From Puniceicoccales bacterium (GTDB lineage: Bacteria; Verrucomicrobiota; Verrucomicrobiia; Opitutales; JAIRKQ01): a stretch of 14,093 bases of DNA. The notes under the pieces were generated by a model. The model did not search any database. It worked only from the letters and a program-made list of their open reading frames with translations, and was not told the DNA's origin. Both the position numbers and the translations under genes were made by a program. Below are positions 1 through 6,414 of the stretch, piece after piece; the stretch's first letter is position 1, and each line of letters starts with the position of its first letter. The stretch spans positions 1 through 14,093 of the forward strand of contig JAISXS010000037.1 in assembly GCA_031270385.1 (NCBI GenBank), read 5' to 3'.

Positions 1-74
1 GCTCTGTGATTCTCGAAATACTTTACTACCTTTTCCCTCAGATCCTTCGAATAGTACATCTCGCTCTTACCTAC

Positions 75-175
75 TATATTTTTAAACGCCCTCGTCAAGG
101 GGAATTGCTATAGCGGCAAAATTCCCGTTTTTTGGAATTAGGGAGGATGCTTTTTCCGGGTAAGATGACTATATA
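75..175 (+). repeat. Inverted-repeat element copy E1 (diverged left half)
   Basis: The right half (from about 112) closely matches the family found throughout this window: an AATTCCCGTTTTTTGGAAT core followed by a right end reading GGGTAAGATGACTATA. The left half is shortened and resembles the second sequence variant (CTCGTCAAGG, compare CTTGACAAGG in E6). It may be a chimera of two variants or an old copy with an internal deletion. It lies just upstream of the leader of the gene at 262. Confidence 0.6.
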
Positions 176-207
176 ACAGCGGCAATTAATTTTTGCTCTG
201 TTTTTTG

Positions 208-213
208 TTGACA
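208..213 (+). promoter_or_regulatory. Putative -35 box TTGACA for the 262-1308 gene
   Basis: A perfect TTGACA sits in the context TTTTTTGTTGACA, 48 nt before the preferred ATG. The same T-run plus TTGACA precedes both cassette genes near the right end (12127 and 13359). No convincing -10 hexamer is seen 16-18 nt downstream (AGTCTG at 17), so either the promoter is activator-dependent or the shared motif has another role. Confidence 0.45.
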
Positions 214-261
214 TTTTTCGTCGCGCATTCAGTCTGGCCACCAGACAGGAGACTTATCATT

Positions 262-1308
262 ATGCACAAAAATAGTATTAATATCCCATCCCTTACAAAT
301 AAGCTGTCGTCCGATCTTGAAATAGCCAAAAAAATAAGTCGGACGACGCGCACCATTCGCAGTATAAGAAAGGTACTTAGAGTAACAGAATCCATGCTTC
401 TCGGTAGTGGAACACGAATTAGTGGGCCAAAGGTCGGATTGCACAATATTCGACGGATTAAAGTGTCAAAGAAAAAGAAAGATAGTGCAAAATTGTCTGT
501 GCCTAGGTCGCGCATTTTGCACGAAAATTCATCGAGCCAGCGTCCGCATAAGCCGGCTGCCAAAGACGCGCGCGGAAATATACTGCTTGCTTCGAATTCT
601 TGCGAAAAAGTGCTGTCGGCTGTAAAATCAGATTCGGAAGACAACAACATTTTTAGTGAAAAACTCAAAGGTTCGTTTGACTTTTCGACCCCAGAAGTAA
701 GAGAACATGATATTCCCTGCAAATCAGATCCGGAAAACAACAATGTTTTTATCAAAGAATCCAAAAATCTGTCTGGTTCCGTACAGAATTTTGATCAACT
801 TTCAGCCATGATAAAAGAAGAGGATGGTGACATTTTTTGCGAAAAATACAAGGATTCGAAACGAAATTTCAATTTAACGCACGGGCCAATAGCACCTGAA
901 TCTAAGATCGTGACAGAAATCGCAGACGCTGTGCAAAAATGCAAAGATCTTTTTATGAGGGTAATGAAAGAAGATTTTTCCGCGGAAAAGGCGTCAACCC
1001 TTGGCGAAGAAGCACTCGTTTCAATTGCCAATGACCTTAACGCGAAAATTGTGACAATTGTATGTAATGTGTTCATGAACTTGGTAGCGGACGTGGGTGG
1101 CATCATCTGCAAAAACAAGGAAAAATTTTACGAAGATGTTAAAACGCTTGGGTTAGTGTACAGTTGCTACGTTACTATGAAACAAAAAGAAGAGATGGGT
1201 GGATGGCTTGCGTATGCGCCCAAGAAACTCCCACGTAATATCTCGAAATACTTCAGTGTAGCGCAGCGCAATGCTGAGCAAGGATTGAAAGCGCTTTGGG
1301 GGGCGTGA
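262..1308 (+). CDS. Orphan protein, 348 aa, with three internal acidic repeats
   Basis: I do not recognise this protein. The ATG at 262 is preferred because AGGAG lies at 247-251; the frame is open further upstream from a TTG at 193, but that would put the TTGACA motif inside the gene. The N-terminal third is rich in Lys, Arg and Ser and looks disordered (KVSKKKK stretch). The middle holds three imperfect repeats of the type KSD-x-E-x-NN-x-F-x-EK, beginning near residues 122, 154 and 185; the first two are also close at DNA level. The C-terminal part (about 215-348) looks helical and globular. No signal peptide or clear membrane segment is visible. It ends in TGA about 10 bp before element E2. 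Basic tail plus acidic repeats plus helical domain would fit a secreted effector or a nucleic-acid-associated protein, but neither is shown by the sequence. Confidence 0.75.
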   Translation: MHKNSINIPSLTNKLSSDLEIAKKISRTTRTIRSIRKVLRVTESMLLGSGTRISGPKVGLHNIRRIKVSKKKKDSAKLSVPRSRILHENSSSQRPHKPAAKDARGNILLASNSCEKVLSAVKSDSEDNNIFSEKLKGSFDFSTPEVREHDIPCKSDPENNNVFIKESKNLSGSVQNFDQLSAMIKEEDGDIFCEKYKDSKRNFNLTHGPIAPESKIVTEIADAVQKCKDLFMRVMKEDFSAEKASTLGEEALVSIANDLNAKIVTIVCNVFMNLVADVGGIICKNKEKFYEDVKTLGLVYSCYVTMKQKEEMGGWLAYAPKKLPRNISKYFSVAQRNAEQGLKALWGA

Positions 1309-1318
1309 TGTGGATGAA

Positions 1319-1424
1319 TATAGTCATCTTCCCCGAGAAAAGCACACCCTTCATTCCAAAAAATGGGAATTTTTCTGCTAAAATATCGTTATATGAAATG
1401 CTTTTCTCGAGTAAGATAACTATA
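1319..1424 (-). repeat. Inverted-repeat element copy E2 (complete, 106 bp)
   Basis: Complete copy on the minus strand just after the stop of the 348-aa gene. The left end TATAGTCATCTTCCCCGAG and the reverse complement of the right end, TATAGTTATCTTACTCGAG, agree at about 23 of 26 positions. The interior carries the family core AACGATATTTTAGC then GAAAAATTCCC when read on the minus strand. Transcribed through, it would fold into a long hairpin. Confidence 0.85.
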
Positions 1425-1461
1425 AAATTCTAACGGTGCAAACGCCGAATTGACCGAGATT

Positions 1462-1477
1462 ATGCGCTTTTGCGCAT
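1462..1477 (+). terminator. Short perfect hairpin, possible terminator
   Basis: ATGCGC-TTTT-GCGCAT is a perfect 6-bp stem with a 4-nt loop in the gap between elements E2 and E3. It is followed by CTTCTTTG, a weak pyrimidine run rather than a true U-tract. It could terminate transcription from the 348-aa gene, but the evidence is modest. Confidence 0.3.
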
Positions 1478-1485
1478 CTTCTTTG

Positions 1486-1589
1486 TAGCTGTTTCATCTG
1501 AGAAGGGTGTGATTTCCTTTATGTCCTTTAGGAAAGCCTCCCGTCAGGTGTCGTTGGATAAGATGCCCTTGTCGAGTGTGATAGTTGTA
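1486..1589 (-). repeat. Inverted-repeat element copy E3 (variant 2)
   Basis: Complete copy of a second sequence variant. The left end is TAGCTGTTTCATCTGAGAAG; the reverse complement of the right end is TACAACTATCACACTCGACA. Read on the minus strand it contains CTTATCCAACGA, matching the conserved core position. Its last TA is also the first TA of E4. Confidence 0.7.
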
Positions 1590-1693
1590 GTCGTCTTGCT
1601 TGAGAAAAGCATTCTATCTAACGATGCTTAGCAGAAAAATTCCCGTCTTTTTGGAATAGAGAGTGTGCTTTTCTCGGAGAAGATGACCATATA
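1588..1693 (+). repeat. Inverted-repeat element copy E4 (variant 1)
   Basis: Complete copy with left end TAGTCGTCTTGCTTGAG, core AACGATGCTTAGCAG and right end CTCGGAGAAGATGACCATA. It shares a TA with E3 on its left and with E5 on its right, forming an uninterrupted chain of three elements. Confidence 0.8.
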
Positions 1694-1795
1694 TGACTGT
1701 TACGCCCGACAGGGGCATCTTATCCAACGATGCTTGGCGGGAAAATTTTTCTTTTTGCAAAGGAAAGTACGCCCTTCTCGGGTGAGACAGCTATA
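1692..1795 (+). repeat. Inverted-repeat element copy E5 (variant 2)
   Basis: Complete variant-2 copy. It begins TATGACTGTTACGCCCGAC, carries ATCCAACGATGCTTGGCGG in the core position and ends CTCGGGTGAGACAGCTATA. Third member of the E3-E4-E5 chain. Confidence 0.7.
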
Positions 1796-2084
1796 CATCA
1801 GCGGATGTGCCGTCAAATGCAATTTCGGACAAAACAATGAAAAAGATCCACGAAACTTCCAACCCAGCAATTTGCTTTTGTCAGTCCTAAAAACAAACAC
1901 GCCACCGGGCGAAAGGCAAGACACACCTCACACAGAATCGCCTGAAGACCACTCAGAGACATCAGAGACCTGAACGCAACACCCAAGCGACCTAAGCTAC
2001 CTTTTTTTAGAGGAAGGAAACCGCAACAGGCCGAAAACAAACGTCTACAGCGCCGACACTTCCCCTCCAATGGGACCTCGAATC
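1796..2084. other. Gene-free stretch of 289 bp, no function seen
   Basis: Between E5 and the stop of the 187-aa gene the plus strand is rich in A and C and poor in G and T, unlike its surroundings. A Cys-rich minus-strand frame (from a TTG at 2070 down to 1813) and a plus-strand frame ending at 1973 are open here, but neither has a convincing start, ribosome site or recognisable product. It could be a decayed gene or the 3' leader of a transcript. Confidence 0.3.
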
Positions 2085-2648
2085 CTAAGAAGAGCGATGA
2101 GACCCACCGCCAATAATAAACGTCTCGTAGACGTTGGAATCATCAATGCCGCCGTATTCGACATACGTCACACTTCTCAAGTAATCCTGAGTCTCCTGGG
2201 GCAGCATCGCCATAATTTCGTCAAATTCCTCACTATGCGCTCCAACGCAAAGAAAATTTCCTATCGCGTTCGCACTTCTCTCCGAAATTAACACATTCAC
2301 AACTTCGTTGGTGAACCCATTCTCAGCAAGGAACCTGAGGATTTTCAACACGTTCCTCTCATCCTCCTCTGAGCACATCGCGGTCCTCAACAGCGGCCCA
2401 CCCCGTACATCTTTCGTTTTGAGCAATTGGTCAACAATCTCACGGACCCGATTGCGGTCCTGTTCATCCAGAGCCAGAGGTCCACACCTCCGACCATCCA
2501 GAGGAGCGGATTTCGCTACCGACTCCTCCTCCTTACCAGCGCCTAAAAATGCTTCGGCAACCGAAGCTACGAGCGGTCGCGCTTCTTTCGTTCCAACGAA
2601 ACTCGATACGGCCGACGGCAAACCCTTGTGTACAGCGGCAATTGACAT
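2085..2648 (-). CDS. Orphan protein, 187 aa, predicted helical and soluble
   Basis: I do not recognise this protein. The ATG at 2648 has AAAGGA about six bases upstream and lies 22 bp after a strong -10 box, so start and promoter support each other. There is no signal peptide and no membrane segment. Residues from about 60 to 160 look like amphipathic helices rich in Glu, Asp, Leu and Arg, with an acidic patch (SEEDERN) and a later HSEEFDE; the C-terminus is Gly/Ser-rich. It stands alone as a transcription unit: the promoter is directly upstream and element E6 separates it from the 717-aa gene. Confidence 0.7.
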   Translation of the reverse strand: MSIAAVHKGLPSAVSSFVGTKEARPLVASVAEAFLGAGKEEESVAKSAPLDGRRCGPLALDEQDRNRVREIVDQLLKTKDVRGGPLLRTAMCSEEDERNVLKILRFLAENGFTNEVVNVLISERSANAIGNFLCVGAHSEEFDEIMAMLPQETQDYLRSVTYVEYGGIDDSNVYETFIIGGGSHRSS

Positions 2649-2669
2649 ACTATTCCTTTCGGGTACTAA

Positions 2670-2698
2670 ATGATAGGAACCGCCCCAAAATCTGTCAA
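2670..2698 (-). promoter_or_regulatory. Sigma-70-type promoter of the 187-aa gene
   Basis: On the minus strand TTGACA (2698-2693) is followed by exactly 17 bases and TATCAT (2675-2670), five of six matches to the -10 consensus. The start codon lies 22 bp downstream, giving a short leader. This is the best promoter in the window. Confidence 0.7.
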
Positions 2699-2711
2699 GA
2701 AAATAATCGGT

Positions 2712-2723
2712 TTTTCATGAAAA
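2712..2723. promoter_or_regulatory. Perfect 12-bp palindrome upstream of the promoter
   Basis: TTTTCATGAAAA is a perfect palindrome about 14 bp upstream of the -35 box of the 187-aa gene. It could be a regulator site. The same 12 bases occur by apparent chance or descent inside element E10, which weakens the case. Confidence 0.25.
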
Positions 2724-2749
2724 TTTAAGCTGGACTAATTCTGTAAACG

Positions 2750-2850
2750 TAGCAGTTTTGCCTGACAGCGACATATTTTTTTTGCAAAAATCGGAATTCT
2801 TCCGCCGAGTGTCATCGAATAAAATGTCCTTGTCAAGTGTGACAATTATA
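2750..2850 (-). repeat. Inverted-repeat element copy E6 (variant 2)
   Basis: Read on the minus strand it begins TATAATTGTCACACTTGACA, has ATTCGATGACACTCGGCGG at the core position and ends in a diverged inverted copy (TAGCAGTTTTGCCTGACAGC on the plus strand). It sits between the 717-aa gene and the 187-aa gene, about 40 bp after the 717-aa stop. Confidence 0.6.
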
Positions 2851-2888
2851 TTACATGGCGTTTGAACTGTTTGTGATTCCTCGTTGTC

Positions 2889-5042
2889 CTAGGCTGCTTT
2901 TGATTCGTGAACTGCTGGAAAAAATTTAGCTGGATCACTTTGAAATGCTACGCAGAGTTTTTCAAAATTTTCTCCGAATTTTGTAACATCCATTGCCGAT
3001 TGATCTCCACACAAATTCAGCGCTACACAGTACAGACCTGCCAGTACCTCGGAGGCCGTGTGATATTGGCCCGATTGCATGTAGAGGGACACTGAGAGAA
3101 ATAAGTTCTTAAAGTCGCCAAAATCTGGTCCTGCCAGCTTATTAGTGTCGATGTTCTCGGCTTTCACCAGCTCCACGAGTGGCCTTAACTTATCCTCCAT
3201 GGCTTTTTTCCCGTCAGGATCGCCACCCAATTGGGCAACCATTCCCACCACGATGTCCGTTGTTGTCCCCGATACGCTACAGAATGTTTGTAGCCCGTTG
3301 TCAATCACGGAAGCAGCAAAACTACATTTGGAAACGTAAGTAGTGTCGCTATTTTTCGGATGTTCCACAAGATCTCTTATTTTCCAGGGTTGGTTGTTGT
3401 TTTTGGCAGGACCATTTGCAGTTTCAAATTCGATATCAAGCAATGCGGTCTGCAATTTTCCCCAGTCAAATTTCGCCAATTTTTCAGGTAGCTGGCTGGC
3501 AGTGTCGCCGCCATTTTCACGAATTGCATTTTGAAAAAATTCCGATGGATTATTCAGCATTGCAACCCTGATGAGCTCAATTACATCAGGTGTGGCACTT
3601 TGTTGTGGTCTATGCATACGGTTAAAACAACCATCGTCGCGTACCTCCGTAAAAAATTTCACATCCCTGGTATCCAGTCCATTCAGTTCTAAAAAGTTAC
3701 CTACAGGCTTTCCTCTAATTTCCGCAGGGCCCTGTTCGGAAAAGATTTCTTTATGCGGCTTCGGATGTCCGCCAATTTTGGTTGATATATCCCTTCCGCG
3801 GAATCCTCCCCTTACTTTGTCCGGGACTCCAGTTTCGTTTCTCAGTTGTTCAAGTTTTTCTGCTACGATTCGTTTTATTTCCTTCTTTCCGTCATCACTA
3901 ATCCCATCCGGCCATGCAGCTATTTGATCAGCAAATGTATCGGCAATTTTTTCATCGAGTTTTTTGTAGGAATATTCCATAAAGAAGCCGCTTTTCCGTA
4001 CTGTCTTCATGAGTTCCATACTGTTATCGTAGGTTCCCAGCGGTCCGTCATTTGAGGTTAATGCACAGTATAGGTTTTTAGCTTCGTTAGCTTCGGGGGA
4101 CTTCTGCGCCTCTGCCTCTAGTTCCTCCAGTATGTCCACACCAGTGGCTAAGAACTGAATTATGCGAAAATCTTTGATTAGGGAATTTGATGAATTAAGG
4201 CTTTTGCCTGCACTACCAATCTCATCCGCATTACCAACAATCGTATTGACTGTTGTATTTACATCATTTGTGGACATCCCTTTCAGCTGATTCGCAAGTT
4301 TGTTTCTAATCGCTTCTTTACCTGGTGTAGATTCACTTAGGCCGCCTATCTCTTCTTGTTTGTTTTTTAATTCTTTTTGCATTTTTTGGAGTTTGCTAAT
4401 TTGATCTTGATCTGGACTGGCTGTACCATTCGATAGGCTGCCGATGGAACTACCTGGAACGAACCTCAGCAGCGATGCAACGATCTTTTCCATCAATTTG
4501 AGTTTTTGTATCTGGTTTTTTCCCAGAATTGGAGGATCTTTTTCAGCGTCACATTTAACGCTCGCTGCGATTTCATTAAAATGATTCCCAAGAATTTTTA
4601 CAAACTTTGTGTATTTTTCGGTTAGTTGGGTTGGTCCTAGATTAGCGGATTCCATGGCGCCAATTTCCCTTGCGGCAGCGCTATTTATCATCGCCAGTGC
4701 GATTTTCGTATCGTTACGCGTTTCTACGTCATTGAACGACCGCAGGTATGGGGCCAATTTAGAATTATTTGTAATTTGTTCAAGTTTTTCATTATTTGCC
4801 TCAACATCAATCAATTCCACTATGGTTTTCTCATTTGTTTTTGCTGACAATTTTTCCACCGTTACATTTTCGGTTGCACGCGCAAAAACAGATCCAGATT
4901 CGGTGGATGGTTCTTTAAATTCTGATTTTGGAATTCTCAAAAAGTGCTTGCGGTCGGCCAAAGCCACGCCGTTGGTCGCCTGACTTGTTCTAAACCTAGT
5001 AGGATCGGCAACTATGTTTCCTGTATTTTTTGACGCGTCCAT
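2889..5042 (-). CDS. Large orphan protein, 717 aa, effector-like
   Basis: I do not recognise this protein. The ATG at 5042 has AAGGAG at 5056-5051, a strong ribosome site. There is no N-terminal signal peptide and no clear membrane segment; the first 40 residues are polar and Ser/Thr/Asn-rich. Residues about 50-330 look helical, with a possible coiled coil near 215-240 (KLQKMQKELKNKQEEIGG). Near 485-512 and again at 690-717 the same pattern appears: aliphatic residues then (N/D)P(S/A)(E/K)FF and a basic/acidic end (VAMLNNPSEFFQNAI and VAFQSDPAKFFPAVHE), suggesting a duplicated C-terminal module. It stands upstream of the 187-aa gene on the same strand but element E6 and a separate promoter lie between. 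Size, polar start and lack of homology would fit a secreted effector; this is inference only. Confidence 0.8.
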   Translation of the reverse strand: MDASKNTGNIVADPTRFRTSQATNGVALADRKHFLRIPKSEFKEPSTESGSVFARATENVTVEKLSAKTNEKTIVELIDVEANNEKLEQITNNSKLAPYLRSFNDVETRNDTKIALAMINSAAAREIGAMESANLGPTQLTEKYTKFVKILGNHFNEIAASVKCDAEKDPPILGKNQIQKLKLMEKIVASLLRFVPGSSIGSLSNGTASPDQDQISKLQKMQKELKNKQEEIGGLSESTPGKEAIRNKLANQLKGMSTNDVNTTVNTIVGNADEIGSAGKSLNSSNSLIKDFRIIQFLATGVDILEELEAEAQKSPEANEAKNLYCALTSNDGPLGTYDNSMELMKTVRKSGFFMEYSYKKLDEKIADTFADQIAAWPDGISDDGKKEIKRIVAEKLEQLRNETGVPDKVRGGFRGRDISTKIGGHPKPHKEIFSEQGPAEIRGKPVGNFLELNGLDTRDVKFFTEVRDDGCFNRMHRPQQSATPDVIELIRVAMLNNPSEFFQNAIRENGGDTASQLPEKLAKFDWGKLQTALLDIEFETANGPAKNNNQPWKIRDLVEHPKNSDTTYVSKCSFAASVIDNGLQTFCSVSGTTTDIVVGMVAQLGGDPDGKKAMEDKLRPLVELVKAENIDTNKLAGPDFGDFKNLFLSVSLYMQSGQYHTASEVLAGLYCVALNLCGDQSAMDVTKFGENFEKLCVAFQSDPAKFFPAVHESKAA

Positions 5043-5334
5043 TTGCGTATCTCCTTAAACTTCATTGGCCACAAAGTGAATAGATTTCCGTACGATGCCA
5101 GATTTTGTCCGACATCCATTCCCCGACGCAATGGGCCCATGAAGCGATCGTTGTGGCTACCCTCTGTAAAGAAACGCTTGTAAAGAACTTCATTGACATC
5201 AGATAACCATACGCGAAACAAAGGCAGATCCATCTGACGTGAGTCTCATTAGCGTCTTTCCTGTTCAGAATATGATTTTTGACATCCTCCACGTACTTGA
5301 CACCGACGCTTCTTTTGAGAAAATCGTTTAACAT
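5043..5334 (-). pseudogene. Possible frameshifted small gene upstream of the 717-aa gene
   Basis: From an ATG at 5334 a protein-like frame runs about 34 codons to near 5233 (MLNDFLKRSVGVKYVEDV at its start). A second frame then takes over with protein-like composition (LPLFRVWLSDVNEVLYKRFF) and runs to a TAG at 5012, inside the 717-aa gene. The second frame has a stop just before its own ATG and no ribosome site there, so one gene broken by a frameshift is a fair reading. No homology is recognised and chance open frames are possible. Confidence 0.3.
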
Positions 5335-5468
5335 AACAACCCGTGCTCGGGTCACTATTGTAAAAAAGTAAATGCTTTCGTGCAAACAAATTTTGCATTT
5401 ATGAAATTTTTGATGGAATCTGAAGTGGGATATCGAAACAATTCGTATTTCGCGTGTTTTCAGGGTTA

Positions 5469-5574
5469 TATAGTTATCTTACTTAAGAAAAGCATTCTGT
5501 CTAACGATATTTAGCTGTAAGACTTTTGTTTTTTTGGCATAGGGGGCGTGCCTTTCTCGGGTAAGATGACTATA
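5469..5574 (+). repeat. Inverted-repeat element copy E7 (complete, variant 1)
   Basis: Left end TATAGTTATCTTACTTAAG, core AACGATATTTAGC, right end CTCGGGTAAGATGACTATA. The central AAATTCCC motif is altered here. It is followed directly by the truncated copy E8. Confidence 0.8.
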
Positions 5575-5636
5575 TAAGAAAATTTTCTTGCCAAGTATCG
5601 TTGAATAAGATGTCCTTGTAGGGTGTGACAGCTATA
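5573..5636 (-). repeat. Inverted-repeat element copy E8 (truncated, variant 2)
   Basis: On the minus strand it begins TATAGCTGTCACACCCTACA and continues through ATTCAACGATACTTGG to a GAAAATTTTC, then stops at the end of E7; the second inverted end is missing. The TAG in its first five bases serves as the stop codon of cmk. Confidence 0.65.
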
Positions 5637-6315
5637 AAATGTTTGGATCTTGGTCCATAACCGCAGGCTGGCGTGCCAGCTCGTCGATTTTCGCGGAAAT
5701 AATGGCGACGACGGCGCCCAAATTGTTTAGTCCGGTGTCAATGCACATTACATCTTTTCCACGGATCGTTCTTTCGCCATCGATTTTATCGCGTGCTAAA
5801 ACGTCATCTTCCTCGCTGTCCTTCTCCCTGCGGAGAGAGCGGTTATCGGCACTTGCTTCCAGGAAAAATTTCAAATCCGCATCCGGAAAAATTACACTCG
5901 CTATGTCGCGGCCCTCCTCGACCAAACCCTTGAAATTATTTTTCCGCGCCACATCTCGCTGCGATCGCTGGTATTCGAACAAAAACTTTCTAATCCCACC
6001 AACGGCAGAATATTGCGACACTACGGCGTTAATTTCTCGTATGCGCAATTCACTTTCAGAAAAAACTGTTCCGTTTAATGAAATGTACGATGAGTTTTTA
6101 ACGATTTTTGTGCCTGTGGTGATCGTCAACAGAAATGCATTTATCGAGGATGTATCACTGATTTTCACACCTGCCCTGAGCATTTCCAGCGTTATGGCCC
6201 GGTAGTGTAACCCCGTTGATACCGCCAAAAAGCCATATTTTTCAGCAATGCGCAGTGCCGTCGACGTTTTCCCAGTCGCCGCTGCACCATCGATCGCGAT
6301 TGTGATAAAATTCAT
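5632..6315 (-). CDS. cmk: Cytidylate kinase
   Basis: Phosphorylates CMP and dCMP with ATP to the diphosphates in pyrimidine nucleotide supply, in the cytoplasm. The start at 6315 gives 227 aa, the usual family size, beginning MNFITIAIDG. Visible motifs: P-loop GAAATGKTS at residues 10-18, the ST-x-x-x-YR segment that follows it, EEGRDIASVIFPDADLKFFLEAS around 133-155 (given as GRDIASVIFPDA at its centre), RSLRRE near 159-164 and RD-x-x-D-x-x-R near 175-182 of the lid/CMP-binding region. The frame is open upstream to 6459 with other ATGs (6339, 6360, 6405), none with a clear ribosome site; the longer forms would overlap glmS or add an unusual leader. It diverges from glmS. The last codons run into element E8, which supplies the TAG stop. 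Confidence 0.93.
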   Translation of the reverse strand: MNFITIAIDGAAATGKTSTALRIAEKYGFLAVSTGLHYRAITLEMLRAGVKISDTSSINAFLLTITTGTKIVKNSSYISLNGTVFSESELRIREINAVVSQYSAVGGIRKFLFEYQRSQRDVARKNNFKGLVEEGRDIASVIFPDADLKFFLEASADNRSLRREKDSEEDDVLARDKIDGERTIRGKDVMCIDTGLNNLGAVVAIISAKIDELARQPAVMDQDPNIL

Positions 6316-6414
6316 GGGCACATGGATAAGTACAGCCATGCTCTTTGAAAGACTTTTCATTGCCAAAAAATTTTTTCTCGCCAAAGACTCCCCATTGGCA
6401 AGCATGGTGTCACA
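6316..6414. promoter_or_regulatory. Divergent intergenic region between cmk and glmS
   Basis: About 99 bp must hold the promoters for both cmk and the glmS operon. I see no strong -35/-10 pair and no clear Shine-Dalgarno for either gene. It is too short for, and shows none of the conserved structure of, a glmS ribozyme, which in bacteria that have it lies upstream of glmS. Confidence 0.4.

Noticed and set aside
193..261. Longer start (TTG at 193) for the 348-aa gene
   Set aside because: The ATG at 262 has an AGGAG at proper spacing, and the TTGACA promoter-like motif lies inside the extension.
1665..1973. 102-codon plus-strand frame
   Set aside because: It begins inside element E4 and crosses E5; composition and lack of a ribosome site suggest a chance frame.
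1813..2070. Cys-rich 85-codon minus-strand frame
   Set aside because: TTG start, weak ribosome site, overlaps a different open frame on the other strand, and no recognisable product.
5573..5636. Intrinsic terminator after cmk
   Set aside because: The hairpin potential here is explained by element termini and there is no U-tract in the right place on the minus strand.
6316..6414. glmS ribozyme or riboswitch upstream of glmS
   Set aside because: The gap to the divergent cmk is too short and shows no matching structure.
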